A DNA stretch of 57,453 nucleotides from NCBI GenBank assembly GCA_964020155.1, contig OZ026550.1:6016590-6074042 (forward strand). The letters run 5' to 3'. How positions within the stretch are numbered: the stretch's first letter is position 1; the number at the start of each line of letters is the position of its first letter. Shown in pieces: positions 1 through 17,397 of the stretch. Source of the DNA: Chondrilla cf. caribensis (lineage: Eukaryota; Porifera; Demospongiae; Chondrillida; Chondrillidae). The position numbers and the translations under genes are program-made. The notes below the pieces were generated by a model. That model saw nothing but the letters and a program-made list of their open reading frames with translations, was not told the origin of the DNA and did no database searches.

Positions 1-2078
<2,078 letters not shown>

Positions 2079-5000
2079 TCACCACGGCAACGTGTGCATG
2101 TGTGCAAGCATGCGTGTTGTGCACTCCCCTACATCTGAGTCTCTTTGGCTCTGTTGCTGTGGAGGTGGTGTGCGAGGTCCTTCTGGTCCTTCAGGGCGAC
2201 TGGAAATGTGTTCATGCTCAGCATCCAGCTCCTGCTGGAGCTGACAGGCTAAAGCAAAACTACAACAAAATGCATGTCACACACCTGCTACTGTACATGT
2301 CACACACCTGCTACTGTACATGTCACAACCTGCTACTGTACATGTCACAACCTGCTACTGTACATGTCACACACCTGCTACTGTACATGTCACAACCTGT
2401 TACTGTACATGTCACACACCTGCTACTGTACATGTCACACACCTGCTACTGTACATGTCACATACCTGCTACTGTACATGTCACACCTGCTACTGTACAC
2501 GTCACACACCTGCTACTGTACATGTCACTCAACTGGTCTACAACACTCACTCAACTGGTCTACAACACTCACTCTTCATCTTCCTGTTCTTGTCTCATCA
2601 ATTGGTCATCGTCCAAAGGAAGAACATCTCCTGTGGCGGTGGGAGGGGTCTGCCTCTCAACGTCCTCAGTGTGTTGCAATCCGAGAGCTATTTCACGGCT
2701 GTAGGAATGCATTCACATTCAATGAGCAAAGTTGATTATGGTAGAGTGTTCATACCACAGACGTGGTCCTGGCAGACACAAACACATACCCCACTCCAGT
2801 TCTGGGTATAGAGGATACCTTGCCACAAGATAAACCATTAAGTGCAAAGGATAAACACGTGATTGTGTGATATCACATCCAGGACCAGGCAAAGCTGAGT
2901 GGCTGGCTGTGATCACAGACCTTACAGGAACTGGACAATGGACCCCTCCATACAAGGACACACTCACAGCTTGTGAAACCTCAAAATTGAGTCTGTGTTT
3001 TCACCAAAACAGTCAGTGGATACCCCGGGTTTAGTAGGTGCTATTAGAGCCAGTGTTGTGATAACGACAACACAACAAACACCTCCTTTACAGCCATTGG
3101 CATAGCAGGGTGTTGATTATGGCACAGGAGGGGAGGACAGTGTCCACTGGGGTTAGTGTGAGGGTACCTCTACACAACATGCACATGTGTGTGACACTCA
3201 CTACAGCATAAGAAATGATAGAAGACTCACTCCAAATCTTCCTGTTTGACTTCTGTCTCAAATTTTGCACACATTTTGCCTGATCTGAACTGGGAGTCAA
3301 AATACTCTCCATCACCAGAGATATCAGTGAGGGACTGCCAGACATGACCATGTTCATTGAGATAGCCCATGTCAGTGATCAGCTCATATAGGACACCCTA
3401 CAGTACAGGTGGGGACCAGTGATCAGCTAGTACAGGACACCCTACAGTACAGGTGGAGACCAGTGATCAGCTAGTACAGGACACCCTACAGTACAGGTGG
3501 AGACCAGTGATCAGCTAGTACAGGACACCCTACAGTACAGGTGGGGACCAGTGATGAGCTAGTACAGTACACCCTACAGTACAGGTGGGGACCAGTGATC
3601 AGCTAGTACAGGACACCCTACAGTGCAGGTGGCCCAAACGACTGTGCTATGACCACAGATATGTGATCACATACCAGCATGATAAGTACCCCCACCAGTT
3701 AGTGAATATCAGTGAAGCTGTGAGGGGGGGGGGGGTGCTAGGGGTGGGTATGAGCTAATAAACTCATGAGGTCACCTTGCTTGTGAACCTACATATCAGC
3801 ACTGAGGTAATAACCCTACACAACTAGTGCAATACAGTCCATACAGGTGAGTCACACAGAAAATGACACAGAAAATGATAGCACACTACCTCAACTCCCA
3901 CCTAACCCTATCGTTTGAAAGTAAAACCAACCCTCCAGGTCAGAGATCATGCACTTCACAATAGGACATTAGACAGTACTTCACCATCTCTAGTTTGTAT
4001 CAATATCTGCTAGTGCCCACAGTCAACACAATGCAATGGGTGGCCTGCAATCCTGTTACAGCTAACAACATGGCCACCTTGTGTTTGTGTATGGTACTGA
4101 AGTGGTTGTTCCTGAAGAAGACTGCAAACTGCCCTTCCAGTAGAATGTGGTGCAGCTCGGACAACCCGTGGAAAGTCAGCTGTGATGCCGTGACGTTCAA
4201 GAATTCTCTAGCAAGAACAGCTGCTGGAAGGACTGGACCATGTCAATACACACACGACCTCTCAATGAACCACAAACGTACCTTCATGTTCGCTAGGAGG
4301 GGTGTCTGTTTGGTCACGTTCATCAGCACTACCAATTGCTATGGAAACCAACTGGTTGTAACTTGTTGGTCCAACTATTTTATACATTTCACACTCCTGT
4401 GGATCAGCCACCCACCCGTGGTACAGGGACACGCCCACCAAATCAAACAGTCCAATCTCAGGGGTGTACTCAAAACCATCAACACTGTCAATAGTAATAA
4501 ATACAAACATACGTACTTTATCAGGTTCAACTCATTTCATTCTTGTAAGTCCTAACCTGTTGAACTTCACATTGACATCGATACCCGTGTGAAGCTTGGG
4601 GAAGACGGACAGGGCGTCCTGCATGTTCTGGTGGTAGTTAGCTTCCTCCACATCAGACAGGGCCTGCCACCAGGATAGAGGGCGACCACAGGATCATGTA
4701 TACACACTCAAAAACATGTAATGAGGAAACATCATTTGAACACGCAACCCTGAACCCGGGAATCCACCACAGTGAGTTGTGGTGGTGAAGACTAATTAAA
4801 GTATCACCTAATTAACAAGGCCTACACCTGTTTCACCAGCAAGGAGGCAGCTGCCAACACGTGTAGTCCTTGTACTGGTGAGAGGATGACTTTCACAAAT
4901 GTAATCCAGGCCCGTGGGAGAGGTCCCACGGTGCAACATACTTTACCAAAGAGAGGCGGTTTGGAGGAGTGAAGAGCTGTTGGTTTGTGGGAAGGACAGA

Positions 5001-5985
5001 TGTAGTTGGGCCATACCATTTGATGGAGTTACATGTAAATACAAAGTAATACATTAGACCACTACCAATAGCTGGAGTAGTGATGTGCATACCTCAACTA
5101 TGTACACGTATCAACACTGCGATTATCGCTGGAGACAGTGAACACGTCATGCATTCCTCCCATGGCCCTCAACGGCTACATTGTCCCTGCCAGCACACTA
5201 GTGGGTTCCTTTGCATTCAAGACTCACATCCACTGAGTATAACCCTTTCATCTCCTCTTAATGAACCCACACAACTGCTTACAAGTGTATCACAAATATT
5301 TTGATCATGACCGGCATAGGACGTTGGGACTGGTCCTACAAGCATAGGACGTTGGGACTGGTCCTACAACCATAGGACGTTGGGACTGGTCCTACAACCA
5401 TAGGACGTTGGGACTGGTCCTACAAGCATAGGACGTTGGGACTGGTCCTACAACCATAGGACGTTGGGACTGGTCCTACAACCATAGGACGTTGGGGATT
5501 GGTCCTACAACCATAGGACGTTGGGACTGGTCCACATAGGAACATTCACAGCTCAAAGAGAAGTAAACAAACTAAACGAGGTTCCAAATATTCAAAAGGA
5601 CGCGGTTCATTGACTATCAACTACTGTGCTGAGCACATCTATGATCACGTGGGCTGTACAGTTCGACTTGCTACCTGTAACTGGTCTAAATCACACTGCA
5701 CAGAAATGTTACCTCGGGTTTATTGCTGAGGATGTAGTCGGCTAGTAGCTGAGCTAGTTCCTCGGACTGAACGGTACTGTTACCTGGAGGTATCCTCATT
5801 CTCCTTTTAAATGTGAGCACGTTGCAAAGAGCGATCAAAGGACATGGTCCATTCTTGTTTTGAGTAATTATTGGCACAAAGTCATCTCCTTCTTCCCAAG
5901 GAATCCATTTCAACCGATACACCAGCTCTTGCTCCTCGTGGTCATGGGATATAGCCGCGACAAGCGGATCATTGGTGTCGGCCAT
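2079..5985 (-). CDS. MINDY1/2: MINDY-family K48-ubiquitin deubiquitinase (FAM63 type), 7 exons
   Basis: A cysteine protease of the MINDY (FAM63) family, which trims K48-linked ubiquitin chains. Minus-strand exons 5985-5713, 4663-4557, 4484-4282, 4220-4078, 3397-3231, 2698-2573 and 2259-2079 join in frame with GT-AG introns to 399 aa. The oxyanion glutamine and catalytic cysteine lie in ITQNKNGPCPL (Q42, C48). The catalytic histidine is in FFRNNHFST (H234). Family blocks FEYTPE, LYHGW, SYNQLV, LTFHGL and GDGEYFDSQF are present. Two C-terminal helices, DREIALGLQ and FALACQLQQEL, resemble the MIU ubiquitin-binding motifs of MINDY-1/2. I chose ATG 5985 because its context is AAAATGG; an in-frame ATG at 6060 would add 25 aa. 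The tail after TPPPQQQ (end LPW) is not recognised, so another final exon is possible. Introns 1, 4 and 6 hold minisatellites. The gene is head to head with the cupredoxin-like gene. Confidence 0.93.
2262..2572 (-). repeat. Minisatellite filling MINDY intron 6, starting at the splice donor
   Basis: Read on the minus strand, the intron begins with two copies of a 22-bp unit that starts GTGAGTGTTGTAG, so the real donor and its copy are identical. About eleven copies of a ~23-bp unit (GTGACATGTACAGTAGCAGG core) follow. Nearly the whole 313-bp intron is tandem repeat. Long apparent plus-strand frames rich in CYCTCH or LLLYMS are by-products. Confidence 0.93.
3391..3640 (-). repeat. 44-bp minisatellite carrying the MINDY intron 4 acceptor and exon start
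   Basis: Six units lie at 44-bp spacing (anchors at 3391, 3435, 3479, 3523, 3567 and 3611). The first unit overlaps the real exon: minus-strand CTGTAG is followed by GGTGTCCTATATGAGCTG. The other units keep CTGTAG plus a decayed copy of the exon start (GGTGTCCTGTACTAGCTG), which contains an in-frame TAG. Confidence 0.93.
5313..5537. repeat. 28-bp minisatellite with dyad symmetry, MINDY intron 1
   Basis: Eight near-identical 28-bp units lie inside the first intron of the MINDY gene. Each unit contains TAGGAC and GTCCTA as inverted arms about 10 bp apart, so each could form a small stem-loop. It does not touch either splice site, unlike most other intronic repeats here. Confidence 0.93.
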
Positions 5986-6104
5986 TTTTGGTTGTTCCAA
6001 CATAGATATGTGACGCAACTTCCTGCGAACCTCGTATATAACCTTCGGTTTCCTAAACAACGCTGTAAACTAGTTGAGAGAAACGCTCTGTGTTGTTTGT
6101 AAAA
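5986..6104. promoter_or_regulatory. Short bidirectional promoter region, MINDY / cupredoxin-like gene
   Basis: Only 119 bp separate the assigned MINDY start codon (minus, 5985) from the start codon of the plus-strand secreted protein (6105). Both transcription starts must lie in or next to this interval. I see no TATA box. This is inferred from geometry only. Confidence 0.5.
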
Positions 6105-7591
6105 ATGTGGCGAAGGATTCTCTCCATTCTACTACTAAGCTCCGCTGTGTTGTCGGTACAGAGTTGTACGGAGCCAAGTACAGAAGACGCGCTTCGCTTC
6201 GATTGTACCGAAAGCACGTGTACGCATAGTATTTTCTGGAGTAACGTGCTCGGTACCGCGACGAGGTGAGTGGTCTGCAGTAGAATAATGAATCTCGTAC
6301 ATTGCGCGCGTGTTGGGGGCTTCTATTATGTCCCGAAGCGGTTGTTTGTATCACCTAAGTCGTCTCGCTAGACGTGCGAGCCCTTGTCGAGTATCTGATG
6401 GCGTACAGTTGTTCTGCTTCGGGGGCGCGAGCGAAGGGAGAGAGTTCCCCTCCGTGTACTCGCGCGCTCTCTCCAGTTAACAGAGAACACGTCTGTTAAC
6501 TCGCCTGTGTGTTTAGTGAGGTCTTCGCGCGTTAACCATCAGCGGTCAATTAGGCCAGTCCACCTAGACGGTAACATAGCCAGCAGCTGTAATCCATCAC
6601 GACACATGATGACGTGTGTGTGGCCTGGATTCATCGGTTACTTTGCTACTACAGGACATAGATGTGTGCATGTCCATAGGTACCTCATTATGATGCAGCA
6701 ATTGGTGATGAATTATTTCAGGAACGTTAATCCTCTGTTTGCGTCTCACACCTTCTGTCCGATGAGTACCTGGTCCCACCCATTGGTATGGGAAAGCTGT
6801 TTTAGCCGGGTGTTAGTGGTTCAATTATGGGTGGTCTTAGTTGAAGTAGTTTCTCAGTTTACACTCAGCCTGGCAATGTTGTTGTAGGAGATGCTGTGTT
6901 TGTCTTGAGGGTCTTTCAACTTCCTTCTTCCTTCTTTAGAGCCATTGCTGACTTCAATGTGACTCACGAGTTGGCATTTGTGTGCCTGTCGGACAAGTTT
7001 GAGCCAATCTGGCTACTGTCTTCAGAAGAAGAATTTAATGGATGCAGAGTGACATCGTCTCAATCGAGAATCGTAGCCAACTGCACTGCCTGTAGTCAGC
7101 CTATCGCAAGCAAGTTTTTATACTTCCGTACAACTGATTTTGAAATTGATCGCATCCAGGTCACCCCAGGACAGACCCTTTATTTTGCTGGTGAGTAGTT
7201 GACAAGGGTCTGGTGTCCCTGTACTTGTGTGTGATGTGTACATTGTCTTGTTCACAGCTTTAGCAGTGGATGGCTCTGGGTCATCTTGTACCAACGGTGT
7301 CAAGCTGAGAGTGAGTGTAGCCGGCCAAGCAACTACAAGTAAGTAGATTCATAGAAATGCCTTTTCATTGATTCAATGATATTCATATCTTCAATGATAT
7401 TCATGATGTCGTGACTTTCACCCCGTCTGTTCCCTCTCACCTTAGAACCTCCCCCTCCTGATACCAACCCCACATCAGACACTGGGACAGACCCTTCAAT
7501 TGGAGGGGTTCAATCTACATCATCTGCACAAACCTTGACAGTGTCTGCAATCACTCTCTTGTCGATATTTGTAGCATGTTTTGTTGTCTAA
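6105..7591 (+). CDS. Secreted GPI-anchored cupredoxin-like protein, 4 exons
   Basis: Exons 6105-6265, 6940-7190, 7258-7338 and 7446-7591 join in frame to 212 aa. Residues 1-20 are a signal peptide (MWRRILSILLLSSAVLSVQS). The middle resembles a plastocyanin/phytocyanin fold: a first strand with FNVTHELAFVC, a second cysteine region, PGQTLYFA, and a final GSSCTNGVKLRVSV, which is like the C-terminal copper-loop strand of phytocyanins. The histidine normally beside that cysteine is replaced by serine, so type 1 copper binding is doubtful. A PPPPDTNPTSDTGTD stalk and a hydrophobic tail (LTVSAITLLSIFVACFVV) ending at the stop codon are typical of a GPI anchor signal. The protein is probably displayed on the cell surface. 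I cannot name an ortholog; the fold call is by pattern only. An AATAAA signal lies at 7908. Confidence 0.72.
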
Positions 7592-7925
7592 AATGTGTGA
7601 TAGATGTGTGTGCTTGTGTGTATGTTGTACAAAATGTGTGTGATGTACAGTATTTATTGTTTTTTATCATGTGTATATCGGACTGCTGTGTGACTGCTGT
7701 GTACGTATTCAATAGTGTTAATCGTGTTAATAATGTGGCGTGGTTTATATTAATCTCATTATTTCCTTTGTGATGTTCAACAATGTAAGATCAATGCTAT
7801 TTAGATAAGATTAGTTAGTCATTTATAGATAATATGAATACTATTTTTATGTAGATAATGTTATATACATACAGTATGTGTGATGTATGTACAACTAATA
7901 ATTCTGTAATAAATATAAATTTCAA

Positions 7926-8288
7926 ATGGAAATGGGAAGGTGGCATGGAGTGAAGAAGGTGTGCAAGGAGCGCGACAGTGGAGAGGTGGAAGATGTGGGC
8001 CATTGGCTATTGCAGTGTTCTACATGGGATCATTTCAGGCAACCACTTCTGGCAGCAATGGATGCAGTGAGGGAAGATTCTCAAAGGACAAGGCAGCTCA
8101 AATATCATCATTTGCATGTAGGACCTATCGTATATTGGCTATTATTAAATCCATGTGGTCGGCTAGGTTTTATTACATTCAAACTATCTAGCAATCTATT
8201 AACTCTTATTGCTTCCATTTTTCTTATATATTCCCTAGTGTTATGTGTTTGTGTATACAGTGCTGCATGGGAACATATGGTGTCCTAG
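7926..8288 (+). mobile_element. Degenerate non-LTR-type retrotransposon C-terminal fragment
   Basis: The frame reads VCKERDSGEVEDVGHWLLQC followed by STWDHFRQPLL. This matches the pattern C-x(n)-E-D-x2-H-x2-x2-C-x2-W seen near the C-terminus of many non-LTR retrotransposon polyproteins. No reverse transcriptase core is present and the frame then drifts into AT-rich sequence, so it is a dead 3' fragment. It lies just after the poly(A) signal of the upstream gene. Confidence 0.5.
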
Positions 8289-8440
8289 TACCCTTTGTGG
8301 TATGGTGCACTCAAATCAATATAATATTATGATAGTTCCACTGTCATCCGAATGATGTGGGATTCGTACATCAATTGCACAGTATTCGAGTACTTATACA
8401 CGTGATACATATTATGGCTTGTGTAACAAAGACACCCCAG

Positions 8441-8495
8441 CCTAGATAGCCAAATCGATTAACCCGCTCGCCTTTAGGACGACCGAGTGATATCA
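8441..8495 (+). repeat. Possible tRNA-derived SINE head fragment
   Basis: The piece TAGCCAAATCGATTAACCCG followed by CTCGCCTTTAGGACG resembles the D-arm and anticodon region of a tRNA. No convincing B box follows, so it is not a tRNA gene. Weak call. Confidence 0.22.
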
Positions 8496-8982
8496 GTTAT
8501 TTCTATTATACAGTACTGTGACAAAGTTAGTATATTAGTGGCATTCTGCATTTCCGGTTAATATCCGAAATTACAAATGGCGGCTCAGTAAGCCCTGTTG
8601 ATAGAGATCACTTCAGTTGAGATCATTTACCAAGAAACGAAACAGTATCTTGACGAGGAAGTGCATTTAAGGTCCTTACTAGCCTCCGTCAGTTGGGTGA
8701 GTTGGGAATGTTAGATTACCGCGAGTAACAAATTTAGATTTTGGTTTACTGATAGTAGAGATGGCCTTATGGACGAGCTTCTAGTAAGACTTACGTCTCA
8801 GCGTGTCGGTGGTTTTATGTACAGTTTTCGTTTGTTTTTACTCGATATATGTCAGAACAATCTCAGAATCTCCTTAAGATATCTATCTAATATACCCAAT
8901 TACTTGGGAGGTCAGTATGTCCTTATTGAAAGTGATTAATCGTGTATGTTTGTCCGTGCGTGCGTGCGCGCGCGTGTGCGTA

Positions 8983-9040
<58 letters not shown>

Positions 9041-9124
9041 TGGTGTGTGTCCTCAGCATTTGATGCATCTGGGTTCATTGTTGTAATGCAGTTATGGAAT
9101 TCTACCCCCTCCCTTATTTCAGGA

Positions 9125-10153
9125 ATGAGCTACAGAGAGCAGAGCTGGTATCACGGTCCAATAGACCGAATACAAGCCGAGTCTGTACTGCATGGCCGGA
9201 AGGCAGGTCTCTTCTTAGTCAGAGACAGCTCAACTCATCCTGGAGACTTTGTACTATCAGTAAGGTATGTACAGGGGAGGTGGCTCGATCACCTCGGTGC
9301 TATCTACCAGGCAATGTTTACCTACATACATACTTTTATCATCTGTTCTATAGCGAGAATGGGAAAGTCAGTCATTACATAATTTCCCATCGAAATAACC
9401 TCTATTTGATTGGAGATCAAAGCTTCCCCGATCTGCCATCAGTTCTTGATTTTTACAGAATGCACTTTTTGGACACAACTACACTTATCGAGATAGTGAG
9501 CCCCTTTACCTGTCAAAGAGTACCACTTAACTATGTACTTGTTGACTTGTGTGTGACAGGCTCCCCGGCAACCAATGGGTGGACTCCAACAATACCCTTC
9601 ATCATCCATCCCCTCCCCCGGTCCTGGATCGGTGAACCTCCCTCCTCCTGTAATGGTGTCCGGTGATCTGGTGGTCAGAGGGAAATTTGACTTCAAATCG
9701 GTGGGTCTACTCCACACATTCTTCCTATTGTATCTCCCATCACTCATCATCTGTCACCCAAGCATTGTGTGTAGTGTGCAAGTGAGTGAGTTCAGCTCAT
9801 CTCTCTAGGATGATCCAGAGGACCTAAACTTTAAGAAAGGAGATGTAATGAAGGTTCTTCGAAAAGATGAAGAAGACTGGTGGTATGCCCGCCACAGTGA
9901 TGGGCGGTGCGGGTCAATACCTGTACCTTACATAGAGATTGTGAGTGGAGGTTGTAGGGTGGCATACCGTACCCACGTCTCATGTGTATTGTGTATATGT
10001 AGGTACCAGCACAACAGGGTTCAGCAACTCCCGACTCACAAGTGCTAGCCAAAGCTACTATGGAGCGTCAATGTCCTTTCGATCCTAGTGCTCTGTCATT
10101 CAAGGTACATTGCTGACATGAGGTGTTCGTGAATCTGCAAGATGGTTGTACTT

Positions 10154-10188
<35 letters not shown>

Positions 10189-10317
10189 TCTCTTTCTTTA
10201 CAGCAAGGGGAAATCATCATTGTCACAAAACGTAATGATAATGGGATTTGGGAAGGAGAGATAAATGGAAGAAAAGGACATTTCCCTTTTACCAGTGTAG
10301 AACTTATATCCAGTTAA
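9125..10317 (+). CDS. CRK: CRK/CRKL-type SH2-SH3-SH3 adaptor, 6 coding exons
   Basis: A cytoplasmic adaptor that links phosphotyrosine sites to guanine-exchange factors and DOCK180-type partners. Coding exons 9125-9264, 9354-9495, 9560-9700, 9809-9940, 10003-10104 and 10204-10317 join in frame to 256 aa. The SH2 domain (about 8-94) has the FLVRDSS pocket with R33, followed by [18 protein letters not shown] and FLDTTTLIE. The N-terminal SH3 (about 131-185) has [16 protein letters not shown] and IPVPYIE. The C-terminal SH3 (about 203-255) has [20 protein letters not shown]. It is shorter than human CRK-II (304 aa) because the SH2 lacks the proline-rich loop and the inter-SH3 linker is only about 20 residues and has no tyrosine. 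The start is [11 protein letters not shown] right after an acceptor, so a 5' UTR intron is implied. AATAAA lies at 10653. Confidence 0.96.
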
Positions 10318-11253
10318 TATTGTTTTAGGTGAGTGCTATAACGTAGTGTCCACATACCCTTGCAGTGTCACCCTGTCTATTCTTTGCCCTTCAGTTTGGA
10401 GTACAAGCCCCTCAAAGACAACAGTGATCCAAACCATTTGTCTGAATTTTGTATTAATACATAAATACTTGCCTAAAATTATTGACTGCTACTATGTAGC
10501 TTATTAACCCGTGTCCTTTCTTATGCAATGCTGATTGTGTTAGCTGTGTACACATAAGTAGATGTATGTGAAGTGTTGGTTTGAACTATTACAATTTACA
10601 ATTTCATATTGAATGTATTTTTGAGTGAATTTAATGAAAACAATCAGCTGAAAATAAAATGATGGGATGTTATATGAATAAATTTGGAGATGGAAATTTG
10701 AAAAAACGCCACATGATCAAAGGTTGTACAGAATCTGCTACAATGGTCATGTACCTTAGTCCTACCAGCTTCTATAAATATTATTTCATATGCTTCAACT
10801 GCCATAGCTAGGTATACACGAATGTGTACTACCATGGATATTCTTTTTCAATTCGAGTTCTACTGTGCATCTGTATAATATTCTATGTACTCACGTTTGG
10901 TGTGCTGTTACTCTGCTATTCAGAATTAGTTATTTTACACAGTGCATTACCATGGACACTCCAAACTGTACTACGGGTTTGTACATTGTTAAATATATTC
11001 ATAGTTGTCTCCTCCGAGGAAGCTGATTGGTCTATCTCCATTTCAAACAGCACGTGATATGGTAAGTGGCTCCATTCGAAATAAGCGCGCTACGTCCACG
11101 GGACAACGCTTCCACAGTTCGAGTTGCAGTGACATTTGAGGTGAACGGGATAACAAGAAACTTAATTTTCTAGTTTTCTACTGCATTTTTATTGAGTGTG
11201 TGTTCTTTCTCTACTTGTCACGACAGAGTGGTTCGGTTGAGGAAACGAGTGCA
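10318..11253. other. CRK-PLK1 intergenic region
   Basis: The left part is the CRK 3' UTR (AATAAA at 10653 and 10676) and the right part the PLK1 promoter and 5' UTR. A 77-codon hydrophobic frame at 10824-11057 has no recognisable domain and I do not call it a gene. Confidence 0.5.
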
Positions 11254-13959
<2,706 letters not shown>

Positions 13960-14218
13960 TAGACACTCAGTACTGGAGTTGCTGTGTGGTTTGAAAATTG
14001 TTGGAGAATTATTATTTGTGATACATACCATGGTGTGACTGTCTTAACTTTATTATTATCATGAATTGTGTTACATTGGTACGTTATAACAGTAATTAAC
14101 GGTAGAAGTGTTGTTAGCAGTTTTATTCGTTCTGAAATTAATCAACTTGACCCGATGTATGACGCGCGGGCTATATCCCGGCAACGTCACGTGTTATAAA
14201 CCACACCTCTCGAAGAAA

Positions 14219-16440
<2,222 letters not shown>

Positions 16441-17397
16441 AACGTAACACCATCTTTAATAATGTTATTTACCATTTTATTTTTTGCATGCTGTTGATTA
16501 CAATGATACAACTACGTACGTAGATGCATTCTTATATTATAATACACAGGCATATATAATATATTAGATAATATGGACTTGCTGTACAAGGACAGCCCAT
16601 ATATCAACATATGTCTTGTGTGCACAGATGTAGCTACATGCACAGTTACAAAATCAGTCAATTGTTTCAGAAATATAATATGAATTTGCACTAATTCGAC
16701 AATTCTAATTTGATAACATTGCTTCCAACATCAAATTATTTTAATACTTTAATATTAATTTCATTCAAATAATGATCAGTAAAAACATTACTTATTTACT
16801 AGAATATTTTATGCATGTCCGATCTTTCAGCATAATTTATCTTGTCCGGGTACCTTGATAAGGTTTTGTGGCTAGTGCCCTCACAAGCTTAAGTTAGATT
16901 TCATAATTATATAAAATATACAGCAGAGCTTACTAAACAAAATTAGGGCTTGATTGTCACTCAATGACATATAATGGTCATTCAATCTGTGTGCATGTCA
17001 CAGTAAATGAGGTAATGTTGTGTATTGTCCATGGACACACGGTTTATTTGCCATTCGTGCGCTCAATATGGTGGGCTGATCATTACTCTCCGCCGCGGGC
17101 GCCAATAGTTGAACGAGTTTTCGAGGCTCATCCTCGCTTCCATTTTAAAATTGGGACTGTATCTCGGTTATCAGCTACTAACCGGCTCGACTGAGTGCTG
17201 AGTTGTACTGTAGGCCAGGTAGGCTGTCCGGTAGATAGTTGTAATCGCTTGTCGTCACAGCCCATGATGGTAAGACAATGAACAAAGTATGTATTTTAAC
17301 CATAAAATGATTGTTATTTGTTTACTTTGTTGAAGGAATCAAAGTGTGCACCATTGGAAAAGCCTCTGTTAGTGCCATCTTGTCTGGACGTTGTCTA
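16441..17397. other. WDR5-POMP intergenic region
   Basis: AT-rich DNA with no recognisable gene. A possible non-coding first exon of POMP may end at the donor GTAAGA (17270), with an acceptor at 17335. The ATG just before that donor is out of frame with the POMP reading frame. Confidence 0.4.

Larger units (their letters stand above)
7592..9124. other. Intergenic, with retroelement remnants and CRK 5' region
   Basis: This stretch holds the 3' end of the cupredoxin-like gene (AATAAA at 7908), a retrotransposon-like fragment at 7926-8288, a tRNA-like fragment near 8441-8495 and a (GT)n tract at 8987-9043. The CRK 5' UTR must lie in the right part. Its intron ends with the acceptor TTATTTCAG at 9122, and the (GT)n tract is inside that intron. 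An upstream ATG at about 8577 reads only four codons. Confidence 0.5.

Noticed and set aside
2102..2811. Plus-strand frames with CYCTCH and LLLYMS repeats
   Set aside because: Antisense to the minisatellite in MINDY intron 6 and to two MINDY exons.
4822..5090. Two 65-codon minus-strand frames between MINDY exons 1 and 2
   Set aside because: MINDY exons 1 and 2 join in phase with the family's usual spacing, leaving no room for an additional exon; no domain is visible.
10824..11057. 77-codon hydrophobic plus-strand frame between CRK and PLK1
   Set aside because: AT-rich, no homologous pattern, no splice or poly(A) context supporting a gene.
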